A stretch of 64,000 nucleotides of DNA from Desulfotignum sp. (GTDB taxonomy: Bacteria; Desulfobacterota; Desulfobacteria; Desulfobacterales; Desulfobacteraceae). The stretch is from assembly GCA_011390335.1 (NCBI GenBank), contig JAABSO010000017.1, positions 1 to 64,000 on the forward strand, given 5' to 3'. Under the pieces are notes generated by a model, which had not been told where the DNA came from, did not search any database, and was given only the letters and a program-made list of their open reading frames with translations. This document shows positions 43,773-52,055 of the stretch, in pieces. Position 1 is the stretch's first letter. Each line of letters begins with the position of its first letter. The position numbers and the translations under genes are program-made.

Positions 43773-44076
43773 TTTCCATATCACTTTCCTGAAAGGAATT
43801 GTTCTGCAAAAGATCGTGCTCATCAAGCCAGGCACGAATATCCAGAACATTCATTCCCATTTCCTCAGCCAGCTTTCCAATGCTGATATATCCGCCTTGA
43901 AATGCGGAAACCGCCTGCTTCTGGGATTGACTCAGGTCAAGAAGATCAAGCTGATAACATGATAAAACAGCCCGTCTCACAAGCTCGCCGACTGATGTTT
44001 CTCTCTTTCTGGACAGATTCTTGAGCCCTTTTGCGACTTCCGGTTTTACCTTGATATGCAGGGTCGCGCTTTGCAT
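43765..44076 (-). CDS. Antitoxin of the PIN toxin (RHH plus UPF0175-like)
   Basis: A 103-residue protein. The N-terminal half (LHIKVKPEVAKGLKNLSRKR, TSVGELVRRAVLSCY) looks like a ribbon-helix-helix domain; the C-terminal half (GGYISIGKLAEEMGMNVLDI) looks like the UPF0175 HTH that often accompanies DUF3368 toxins. It is upstream of, and overlaps, the PIN gene, as expected for a self-repressing antitoxin. Confidence 0.78.
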   Translation of the reverse strand: MQSATLHIKVKPEVAKGLKNLSRKRETSVGELVRRAVLSCYQLDLLDLSQSQKQAVSAFQGGYISIGKLAEEMGMNVLDIRAWLDEHDLLQNNSFQESDMENA

Positions 44077-44149
44077 CTTATACCTCTTTTTTTACATTTG
44101 GCCAACTTCCGGTATATTTTAGATACCAACCCATTATCTGTCAACCGGT

Positions 44150-44196
44150 AAAACAAAAAAAAGAGGTGCACTCTGTGTCAAAGCACACCTCTTTAT
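44150..44196 (-). terminator. Terminator of the thiolase gene
   Basis: AAAGAGGTG (44160-44168) pairs with CACCTCTTT (44186-44194). On the minus strand it ends in TTTTTTTGTTTT, about 28 bp after the thiolase stop. Confidence 0.82.
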
Positions 44197-44222
44197 TCTT
44201 TTATCTTACTGTAACAGCGGCT

Positions 44223-45398
44223 TTATTTTCGTTCCACAATCAGGGCCATGCCCTGTCCTCCGCCAATGCACAGCGTGGCCAGGCCGTACCTGGCATCCCG
44301 CTCGGCCATCCCATACAGCAGTTTGGTCAGAATGGCGCCGCCGCTGGCAGACACAGGATGCCCCAGGGCGATGGCACCGCCGTTGACGTTCACTTTGTCC
44401 ATGTCCATGTCCAGCTCCCGGATGCAGGCCAGGGCCTGGGAGGCAAACGCCTCATTGAGTTCTATCAGATCGATGTCTTTCATGGTCAGGCCGGCTTTTT
44501 CCAGGGCCATCCGGGTGGCAGGGATGGGGCCGATACCCATGTAAGCCGGATCCACCCCCACAGATGCATAGGACACAATGGAGGCCATGGGTTTGATGCC
44601 CAAAGAGTCGGCCTTGTCCTTTGCCATGACCACCAGGGCGGACGCCCCGTCGTTCATGCCGCTGGCATTGCCGGCTGTCACCGAACCCCCTTTACGGAAA
44701 GGGGGTTTCAGTTTTTGAAGCGCTTCAATGGTGGTGCCGAACCGGGGATGCTCGTCCGTATCAAATATTTTGGGATCACCTTTTCTCTGGGGAATTTCCA
44801 CCGGCACGATCTGTTCCTTGAACCTGCCTTCCTTGATGGCTTTTTCCGCCAGGTTCTGGCTTCTCAACCCTAATGCATCCTGGTCTTCTCTGGACACGTT
44901 GTATTTTTCCGCCACGTTTTCCGCGGTCTCTCCCATGGTGTTGCCACTCAGGGGATCAAACAAAATCAGCTGGTCCTGGAGCTGGCCATGGCCCAGGCGG
45001 TATCCCCACCGGGCTTTTTTGAGCATGAACGTGGCATTGCTCATGCTTTCCATGCCGCCGGCCACAACCGTGTCCACATCACCGGATTTAATGACCTGGG
45101 CCGCCAGGGTCACGGCTTTGATGCTACCGGCACAGGCCTTGGAAATTGTGAACTGGGGTTTTTCCTGGGGAATGCCGGCCTTCACCGCCACCACCCGGGC
45201 CGAATTGATGGGCAGATCCCCGGTGCGGTAACCCGAGGCATAAATCACCTCATCGATCTGATCCCCGGTGAGCCCGGCCCGTTTGATCACCTCTTTGATG
45301 GGAATGGGGCCGAAATCTATATCACTCAACGGGGCCAGAGACCCCCCGAACCCGCCGATTGCCGTTCTGCATGCACTTGCGATCACAACTTCTCTCAT
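44223..45398 (-). CDS. Acetyl-CoA C-acyltransferase (thiolase)
   Basis: A 391-residue type II thiolase. The nucleophile is Cys89 in SKACAGS. NEAFASQALA, the His motif GGAIALGHPVSASGG and CIGGGQGMALI follow. It cleaves or forms 3-oxoacyl-CoA. It stands alone with its own terminator. In the 220-bp upstream gap a GTATTATAAATAC dyad (45455-45467) could be an operator. Fits the acyl-CoA breakdown genes at 36.7-39.4 kb or butyrate/acetoacetate metabolism. Confidence 0.93.
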   Translation of the reverse strand: MREVVIASACRTAIGGFGGSLAPLSDIDFGPIPIKEVIKRAGLTGDQIDEVIYASGYRTGDLPINSARVVAVKAGIPQEKPQFTISKACAGSIKAVTLAAQVIKSGDVDTVVAGGMESMSNATFMLKKARWGYRLGHGQLQDQLILFDPLSGNTMGETAENVAEKYNVSREDQDALGLRSQNLAEKAIKEGRFKEQIVPVEIPQRKGDPKIFDTDEHPRFGTTIEALQKLKPPFRKGGSVTAGNASGMNDGASALVVMAKDKADSLGIKPMASIVSYASVGVDPAYMGIGPIPATRMALEKAGLTMKDIDLIELNEAFASQALACIRELDMDMDKVNVNGGAIALGHPVSASGGAILTKLLYGMAERDARYGLATLCIGGGQGMALIVERK

Positions 45399-45618
45399 GA
45401 AACCCTCCTGGGAATTTATTTATATTGTTTCGCTTTTATAGCTTCGATATAGCTGTATTATAAATACACAGCCCTGTCAATATAAAACTGGGTGTTGGGT
45501 GACAGCAGGGCCCCGTTTAGGGTACCTTGATGAGGGACTTCCGAATCCCAAAGGAATTCCAGGCCGACAGCAAAGTATCCCCTACCAAGGGCGGCCTGAT
45601 ATCGGTCTGGGTTCGGCA

Positions 45619-47238
45619 TCAGGCACGGGAATCCAGAATCTCCAGCACCTCTCGACACTTATCTGCAGCCCCGTCCTTTAAAGCGGTTGCCTTTTTCATA
45701 GTCTCTTTTTTATAGGGTTCATCCGTGATACCGGCCATGTTGATGACCACATTCTTGTACGCCCCCCAGATCCCCATTTCCAGTGCCCTTGCCCCTACTT
45801 CCACATCTGATTTGGAAGCGATATTGCCGTATTTTGCCACCTGTGCCAGCGCATCCCAGGCCGCATCCGCGGTTTTCATCACCGACAGCGGGGTGTCAAT
45901 AGCTTTTTTCAATCCCAGCTGCAGTTGCTCTGCACGATATCCCCGGTCCGCCTCGGTCTCCTTTGGCAAGCCAAGGGCTGCAACATAGTCATTGAATGCA
46001 TTGGTGTCCGCGTCAATCAAGGGGATCAAAGCATGGGCCGCCTGGTGCAGCGGGGGAATCAGTTCCCGCATTTTTGCATCCACATCCTCAAATTTTCTCA
46101 CCCCCAGGGTGAGCTTGGCCACCATGGATCCCAGGCCCGCACCCATGGCGGCGATGGCCGCTGATACCGATCCGCCGCCCGGGGCGGAACTGCGGGATGC
46201 CACCTCCTCGATGAACTGCCGGACACTCAGCCCGGCCAAAGGTTCATCCGGTGCTTCGGCAATGATATATTCAATGATCTTTTCTTTTGGGTTGAACGGG
46301 GCCACGGCATTCAATCCCAGCCGCTCCACCGCCAGGCGCACCTTCTGGTCCTCATCCAGGACAAACAGGTTTTCTTTTTCAATATAATAGTCTGCTGCCG
46401 CAAGAATCGCTTCCAGAGGCACCACGCCGACAATTTCAGATCCGGTCACCGCCACATTGAGCAGGGCCGCCTCTTTTTTCACCTCTTCAAACAGGACATG
46501 GGGCGGGGTGATCCGGTAATTGTTCAGGTTCACCGTGACCTGGGCCAGGTTGTAGTCGTCCACATGCCAGCCCATACCCTTGACCTCTTTGAGCCGGCCG
46601 GGTTCATCCGGCCCCCTGCCTGCTTCCCGCAGGTTCAATGCAATGCGGTGGGCCTGGTTGGGGGTGGACAGCAGGTTGACATTATAGGCGATGAGAAAAA
46701 ACCGGGCACCGGTGACCGTGGCCCCCCATTCGGGAATGAATTTCGCCGGGCCGAAGTCCGGTTTCCACTCCGGCTTCACGATCCGATCCTTGACCGCCTC
46801 ATACTGGCCTTCTCTGATCTGGGGCAGTTTTCTGCGGTAATCTTTGGTGGCAGATGCCTCATACAGGTATACGGGAATACCCAGCTCATCCGCAGCCCTT
46901 TGCCCGAACGCCTTTGAAAGGGTCACGCACTCCTCCATTGTCACGTTGGCCACCGGAATAAAGGGACACACATCCAACGCTCCCATGCGGTGGTGTTCGC
47001 CTTTGTGGGTGGTCATGTCGATCTTTTCCCGGGCCACCCGGGCACCGGCCAGGGCCCCTTCCACCACTGCATCCGGTTCTCCCACAAACGTGTACACCGT
47101 CCGGTTGGTGGACCGGCCCGGATCCACATCCAGCAGCGTGCACCCGGACGTGGTCCGGATGGCATCGGCAATGGCATCAATGGTTTCCCTGTTGCGGCCT
47201 TCGGAAAAATTGGGTACGCATTCAACAATCTTTTTCAT
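45619..47238 (-). CDS. ftcD: Bifunctional glutamate formimidoyltransferase / formimidoyltetrahydrofolate cyclodeaminase
   Basis: A 539-residue protein with the full FTCD layout. The formiminotransferase N-subdomain (KIVECVPNFSEGRNRETI, catalytic His82 in THKGEHHRMGALDVCPF) is followed by its C-subdomain (about 181-330, GMGWHVDDYNLAQVTVNLNN) and by the cyclodeaminase (about 340-539, SRSSAPGGGSVSAAIAAMGA). It moves a formimino group to tetrahydrofolate and forms methenyl-THF, feeding the C1 pool. No hut genes lie next to it, so the source may be histidine or purine breakdown encoded elsewhere. ATG 47238 is preferred over a Met seven codons earlier. Confidence 0.93.
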   Translation of the reverse strand: MKKIVECVPNFSEGRNRETIDAIADAIRTTSGCTLLDVDPGRSTNRTVYTFVGEPDAVVEGALAGARVAREKIDMTTHKGEHHRMGALDVCPFIPVANVTMEECVTLSKAFGQRAADELGIPVYLYEASATKDYRRKLPQIREGQYEAVKDRIVKPEWKPDFGPAKFIPEWGATVTGARFFLIAYNVNLLSTPNQAHRIALNLREAGRGPDEPGRLKEVKGMGWHVDDYNLAQVTVNLNNYRITPPHVLFEEVKKEAALLNVAVTGSEIVGVVPLEAILAAADYYIEKENLFVLDEDQKVRLAVERLGLNAVAPFNPKEKIIEYIIAEAPDEPLAGLSVRQFIEEVASRSSAPGGGSVSAAIAAMGAGLGSMVAKLTLGVRKFEDVDAKMRELIPPLHQAAHALIPLIDADTNAFNDYVAALGLPKETEADRGYRAEQLQLGLKKAIDTPLSVMKTADAAWDALAQVAKYGNIASKSDVEVGARALEMGIWGAYKNVVINMAGITDEPYKKETMKKATALKDGAADKCREVLEILDSRA

Positions 47239-47410
47239 GACACAGCCTTCCTTTTTCATTTATTCATTGGTTTGCAATTCTGTAAAAATTTCAAAAACTG
47301 TATCACAATCAGAGCTGGTTGTATATACAGGTATACTTATTTTCATGGGCAATCTCTAAGCTATGATCCCATTTATTGACAATATAGCAAAAATGATATA
47401 TATATTTCCC

Positions 47411-47560
47411 ATGAAAAAGTGGACAATCGAATTCTTAAATGAAACTGTTGAAGCTGAGTTTGAAAAATTTCCAGCTGAAGTCAGATCAAAAACAGCCAAG
47501 TTGCCGCGCAAAGAACTCAATATTGTTTTAAAAAGAGCCAGGGAGATGAAAAATGGGTAA
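47411..47560 (+). pseudogene. higB: HigB-like toxin with internal deletion
   Basis: The 49-residue frame starts like phage-type HigB (MKKWTIEFLNETVEAEFEKF, then PAEVRSK) and jumps straight to the C-terminal helix of the family (KTAKLPRKELNIVLKRAREM). The central ~50-60 residues, which hold the catalytic beta-sheet with its Arg/Lys residues, are missing while the frame is kept. It overlaps the antitoxin by 8 nt as in intact pairs. It should be non-toxic. Confidence 0.72.
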
Positions 47561-47834
47561 AAATATGGGCGAAAAACACAAAGAAATGCTTACAAATGAT
47601 CCTGAATATGCAAAGGCTTTCTCTGATATGAAAGAGGAATTTCAATTTGCAAGAGAGTTAATCAAGGCCCGAATCCGATCTGGCCTGACTCAGAAGCAAC
47701 TAGCAGAAAAAATGGGAACGACCCAATCAACCATTGCCCGACTTGAATCCGGCGGCTCACTACCAAGCTTGCGAAGCTTGAAAAGATATGCCCGGGCAAC
47801 TGGAAGTAAGTTCAAAATCTCCCTTGAAGCATAA
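47553..47834 (+). CDS. higA: HigA-like XRE-family antitoxin
   Basis: A 93-residue protein with an XRE helix-turn-helix (LIKARIRSGLTQKQLAEKMG, TTQSTIARLESGGSLPSL) and an N-terminal helix that would bind the toxin. It looks intact although its toxin partner is deleted, so it may now act only as a repressor. Confidence 0.85.
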   Translation: MGKNMGEKHKEMLTNDPEYAKAFSDMKEEFQFARELIKARIRSGLTQKQLAEKMGTTQSTIARLESGGSLPSLRSLKRYARATGSKFKISLEA

Positions 47835-47937
47835 ATCCCCCCTGAAAAAAACTGTCAATACCTTTTTGATTCCAGGGGTGACGTTCTGATATGATTGTCT
47901 GTCTGGTATGAGCTTGAGAATAACGTTTCTGCGTCGA

Positions 47938-48010
47938 GCCCCTGGTGGTGCCTTGCTGCCGGACTGTCAGAACCGTGTTCTCAGGCCGGCGGCAAGCCAC
48001 CGCCAGGGGC
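47938..48010. repeat. Large imperfect hairpin (25-bp arms) in a gene-free stretch
   Basis: The 310-bp gap 47835-48144 holds no gene. Arms 47938-47962 and 47986-48010 pair over 25 positions with one mismatch and two G-U pairs; AGAAC/GTTCT near the tip add an inner stem. There is no T-run on either side, so it is not an ordinary terminator. It could be a structured RNA, a REP-like unit or an element end. It is not an integron attC, since no core sites are seen. Confidence 0.5.
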
Positions 48011-48144
48011 GGGTCAACGGCACAACTCTCACTGGGAGGGGTAATCTGTCAAGTCTGAATAACGGCCATTCCCTGGCAGACAAAACAAAACATGAAAAAT
48101 TCAGTTGGTTGATATTTTCTTTCATATAAATGCCGGGGGCCAGG

Positions 48145-49863
48145 TCAGATCTGCACCGACGGAAACCGTGACCGGTCCGTATGGGGATAGAACTTGGCAC
48201 CGGAAAACAGGGTCATGAACGAATGGTTCACGTTCAGCTCTATGTAGGTGATGGTGTCCCTCACCGCCATGACCCGGTCAAAGGCATCCGGATCGGTCAA
48301 AACCTGCCGGGCACCTTTCAAGGAAGTGTTGCCCAGCACATGGAACCGGTCCACCGGGATATCGGGCAGCATGCCGATGGATATGGCGGACTTGGGGTTG
48401 ATGAATGATCCGAAGGTACCGGCCACATAAAATGTCTCCAGGTCTTCAAACGAAAGCCCTGCGGTCTGGGCCACAATCACCTCCAGGATGGTATACATGG
48501 CTGCCTTAGCGCTGGTCAAAGAATTCAGGTCCACCTGGGTAAGGCAGATGGGATCTTTTGTGCCGGAATCCGCCGCATCCACCAGCACGAATGCCGGGAT
48601 CCCGCCCTGGTCCTTCAGTCGTCCTTCACAGGCTTCGGGCACCAGCTTTCCCCGGATATCGATGCGGCCGGTGAGAAACAGGGCCGCTGCCAGATCGATC
48701 ATGCCGGACCCGCAAATGCCCACAGGCGGATGGTCTGCAATGGTGTGGATGACCAGTTCCCTGGTAGAAGGATCCACTGCCACTCGGTCGATCACCCCGG
48801 GCTTTGCGGTCATGCCTATCTGGCTGACCCCGCTCTCCAGGGCCGGGCCGGCAGCCCCGGCACAGGCCATGAGCCAGTCTTTGCTTCCCAGCACAATTTC
48901 CGCGTTGGTACCCACATCCACCATGATGCAGGGTGCATCTTTCAGATCCAGGTCCGCTGCCAGAATTCCGGCCAGCAGATCCCCGCCGAAATAGGACCCG
49001 ATATTGGGAAACAAAAACACCTGCCCTTTTGGATGCATATCCAGCCCGATCCTTTGCGCTGCCAGGGTATCGGGAATATTGGTGCAGGGGATATAGGGTT
49101 CCTGGATGATCCCGAAGGCGGGCAGACCGGCAAACAGATGGGTCATGGCGGTGTTGCCGGCCCCAGCCAGCAGAAACACCCGGTCCGGGGAGGCCCCGTT
49201 TTCTCTGCACAATTGTGCCAGGTGCCGATTTACCGCTGTCACTGCCAGATCCTGGAGTTCAGCCCGGCCCCCCGGGGTCCGGGCATGGTGAATCCGGGTG
49301 AGCACATCCGATCCGATATCCGCCTGGGGATTGTCAAACCCTATTTCGGCAAGCGTTTCCCCGGTATTCAGATCCACCAGGGAGATCACCATGCGGGTGG
49401 TGCCGATATCCAGGGCCGCCCCCAGCACCGGAGCTGAATCTGCCGGATCCAGCAGGTCCACCACCAAAAAGGACCGGCGGTCCCGGAACAGCACCACCTT
49501 TGCCTGCCAGTCCCAGGCCCGCAGCCGGGCCGAAAGATCCGGCACCAGATGCCAGGGAAGATGCACATACCCGGTATCCAGCTCCTTTCTCAAGGCCTGC
49601 TCCAGACGCTGGGCATCTGCGGTGTTGTTGCCCAGAGCCGGCGGGATCATCCGGATGATGCGCACATATCCCGCCTCCCTGATCTGTCCCGAACCGCCTG
49701 TTCGTTCTGTGACGCCCATTTCTCTTGAACTGCACCTGTTCCCTGAACCGGGAACTTGCCCTGGATTACGCTGTTGTCCTGCGCCGTTCTGTTGTCCTGA
49801 ACCGTTCATTTGCCCGGATTCGCCCAGTTGTCCGGTACCGTCCAGCTGTCCGGAACCGCTCAT
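48145..49863 (-). CDS. ASKHA-domain protein (DUF4445) without ferredoxin domain, with Gly/Gln-repeat N-terminus
   Basis: A 572-residue relative of corrinoid-protein reductive activators. The ASKHA ATPase core (about 145-560) has GAALDIGTTRMVISLVDL, LLAGAGNTAMTHLFAG, CIMVDVGTNAEIVLGS and FYVAGTFGSFINPKSAIS. Unlike the gene just upstream it has no [2Fe-2S] domain. Its first ~42 residues are a low-complexity run of Gly-x-Gly-Gln-type repeats (SGSGQLDGTGQ, then similar units). The start overlaps the upstream stop by 4 nt, which supports it; Met49 is an alternative. It may form a heteromer with its paralogue. Confidence 0.78.
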   Translation of the reverse strand: MSGSGQLDGTGQLGESGQMNGSGQQNGAGQQRNPGQVPGSGNRCSSREMGVTERTGGSGQIREAGYVRIIRMIPPALGNNTADAQRLEQALRKELDTGYVHLPWHLVPDLSARLRAWDWQAKVVLFRDRRSFLVVDLLDPADSAPVLGAALDIGTTRMVISLVDLNTGETLAEIGFDNPQADIGSDVLTRIHHARTPGGRAELQDLAVTAVNRHLAQLCRENGASPDRVFLLAGAGNTAMTHLFAGLPAFGIIQEPYIPCTNIPDTLAAQRIGLDMHPKGQVFLFPNIGSYFGGDLLAGILAADLDLKDAPCIMVDVGTNAEIVLGSKDWLMACAGAAGPALESGVSQIGMTAKPGVIDRVAVDPSTRELVIHTIADHPPVGICGSGMIDLAAALFLTGRIDIRGKLVPEACEGRLKDQGGIPAFVLVDAADSGTKDPICLTQVDLNSLTSAKAAMYTILEVIVAQTAGLSFEDLETFYVAGTFGSFINPKSAISIGMLPDIPVDRFHVLGNTSLKGARQVLTDPDAFDRVMAVRDTITYIELNVNHSFMTLFSGAKFYPHTDRSRFPSVQI

Positions 49864-51794
49864 TTGCGCAGTTCCTCCAGCCGGGCCTTGACTTTGGGAA
49901 AATAGTTGAGTTCGGTGTGGGGTAAAAATAAGGCCCCCATGTAATGGTCCATGTAAGACGGGGTGGAGGCCAGTTCAAAATTGGTCATCATGTTCACCAC
50001 CTGGGTCACGCTCTGGCGCAGGGAATTGGTCAGGCAGTTGATGCGGCATCCCAGCAGCGACCCGTTGCCCAGGTAGGTGACCTTTTCCGGTGGAATCTCC
50101 GGCAGCAGGCCGATGGTGATGGCCGATGCCAGGTCCACATAGGATCCGAACCCGCCGGCCAGGATGATCCGTTCAATATCCCCCACCTTGAGCCCGATCT
50201 CGTCCAACAGGGTCAGGGCCGCGGAATACATGGCCCCTTTGGCCCGGATCAGGTTGTCCAGGTCCGGTTCGGTAATGGTGATGTCCCGGTCGATCTGGGT
50301 GTCTTTCTCATACACCAGAACATACTCCCAGATGTCATCGGTCTGCCGGATTCTGGAGGTGGAAAGCTCCTGGTTGAATTTGCCCCGGGAATCGATGATC
50401 CCGGTCTCCAGCATCCTGGCCGCCAGGGTGATGAGACCGGATCCGCAGATCCCTCTGGCTTTTTTATTGCCCACGGTAATGATCATGGGTTCATACGTGG
50501 CAGGATTGATGGACACATCCTCGATAGCCCCTTTAGCGGCCCGCATGCCGAACTTCACCCCGCCCCCTTCAAAGGCCGGGCCGGCCGAGGCAGCCGTGCA
50601 CATGATCCAGTCCTGGTGGCCGATGGCGATCTCCGCGTTGGTGCCGATATCCATGTACAGTGTCAGCTCCGGGGACCGGTACATGCCTGATGCCATGATA
50701 CCGGATATGATATCCCCCCCAACATAGGAAGAGACCCCGGGATAAACCAGGGCCGTGGCATGGTCTACCAGATCCAGGCCGATCTCTGCGGCATGGAAAG
50801 GGGGATACAGAACAGCAGCAGGCACATAGGGGTCTCTTCTGATATAACTGGGATTGATCTTCAGCAGCAGCTGGGTCATGGTGGAGTTGCCGGCCAGGGT
50901 AACAGCGGACACCTCATGCTTTTGAATACCGGCTTTTTTGATAATGGCGCTGATTATGGTATTGATGGTTTCCACGATCTTCCGGTGCAGGGTTGCCAGG
51001 CCATCCCCTTTTTCCGCATACATGATCCGGGAAATCACATCCTCGCCATAGCTGATCTGGGCATTGAACTCCCCCTGCTGGGCCAGCACCTCTCCGGTAT
51101 GCAGATCCAGAACCTGACCAAACACCGTGGTGGTTCCCACATCCACGGCAATGGCAAAATTTCTGTCCGTGGTATCCCCGGGCTCGATATTCACGATCTC
51201 ATTCTTTCCGTCTTCCCGAACCGGCCGTAAAATGGTGGCCGTCACCTTGAAATTCTCCTGCCGGATAATATCCGGCACCCGGCGGATCAGGCCCAGGTCC
51301 ATGGTGAGCCGGTGTTCGTCATGATGAATCCGGAGATGGTTCATGATCCGTGCCACATCCGCCAGGTTGTCCCCTTCGGCAGCCGGGTCCATTTCCAGGT
51401 ATATCTTTTCCATAGGGGGTATGAACAGCCCGTCCTGTTTGAGATCCTCCAGATCAATGGAGATGGCCTGGGCCGTATGCCGGTCCATGGTCTGGGTGAG
51501 ACGGCTGGTTTCCATTTCAGACTCCACGGGAATGCGCACCGTGAGATCAGAATTCACCGTGGCCAGGCAGGCCAGGCGGTATCCTTTTTCCCTGTCTGCA
51601 TCGGACAACTGCTCGGAAATACCGCCGCCCACCTCGCCGGATTCAATCTTCACCCGGCATTTACCGCACACACCGCCGCCGCCGCAGGATGCATTGATAT
51701 GGACCCCGGCTTCCATGGCGGCCCGGATCAGGCTTTCGCCGTCATCAATGGTTATCTGTTTATTATGGGGTAAAAACTCAATGGTATGGGTCAT
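49860..51794 (-). CDS. RamA-like [2Fe-2S]-ASKHA corrinoid-activation protein
   Basis: A 644-residue protein. The N-terminal plant-type [2Fe-2S] domain has Cys37, Cys43, Cys46 and Cys76 (SCGGGGVCGKC, LACLATV); a middle domain follows; and a C-terminal ASKHA ATPase (DUF4445) has FAIAVDVGTTTVFGQVLDL, VTLAGNSTMTQLLLKI and LYMDIGTNAEIAIGH. Such proteins use ATP to reduce Co(II)-corrinoids of methyltransferases back to Co(I). No corrinoid protein or methyltransferase gene is adjacent, so its target is elsewhere. GGGAGGAT precedes ATG 51794. It is followed by the ferredoxin-less paralogue. Confidence 0.87.
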   Translation of the reverse strand: MTHTIEFLPHNKQITIDDGESLIRAAMEAGVHINASCGGGGVCGKCRVKIESGEVGGGISEQLSDADREKGYRLACLATVNSDLTVRIPVESEMETSRLTQTMDRHTAQAISIDLEDLKQDGLFIPPMEKIYLEMDPAAEGDNLADVARIMNHLRIHHDEHRLTMDLGLIRRVPDIIRQENFKVTATILRPVREDGKNEIVNIEPGDTTDRNFAIAVDVGTTTVFGQVLDLHTGEVLAQQGEFNAQISYGEDVISRIMYAEKGDGLATLHRKIVETINTIISAIIKKAGIQKHEVSAVTLAGNSTMTQLLLKINPSYIRRDPYVPAAVLYPPFHAAEIGLDLVDHATALVYPGVSSYVGGDIISGIMASGMYRSPELTLYMDIGTNAEIAIGHQDWIMCTAASAGPAFEGGGVKFGMRAAKGAIEDVSINPATYEPMIITVGNKKARGICGSGLITLAARMLETGIIDSRGKFNQELSTSRIRQTDDIWEYVLVYEKDTQIDRDITITEPDLDNLIRAKGAMYSAALTLLDEIGLKVGDIERIILAGGFGSYVDLASAITIGLLPEIPPEKVTYLGNGSLLGCRINCLTNSLRQSVTQVVNMMTNFELASTPSYMDHYMGALFLPHTELNYFPKVKARLEELRK

Positions 51795-52055
51795 GACAAG
51801 ATCCTCCCTGGAAATACGCGTGAAAATGTATAAAAAAGCGACAAAACCATCCGCCAGTATGTTCAAACAACAACAATTATAAACCCAACCCAATGGTTTG
51901 CCAAGGAACAAACCCATTTATTTGAATTTTACCCGTCAAATTACATTGAATTTTGCACAGGTTTATGAAATTATGAAATATTTGACATCACAATACCATC
52001 CTTTCATGGTTAAACAAGGACATATGAATAAATGATTCATCAAAAGGGGATACCA

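Noticed and set aside
45458-45658. A 66-codon frame and G+C-rich dyads between thiolase and ftcD
   Set aside because: The frame overlaps the end of ftcD, has no homology I recognise, and the dyads match no known riboswitch.
47938-48010. Integron attC site
   Set aside because: The palindrome lacks the GTTRRRY and RYYYAAC core sites and no integron integrase is nearby.
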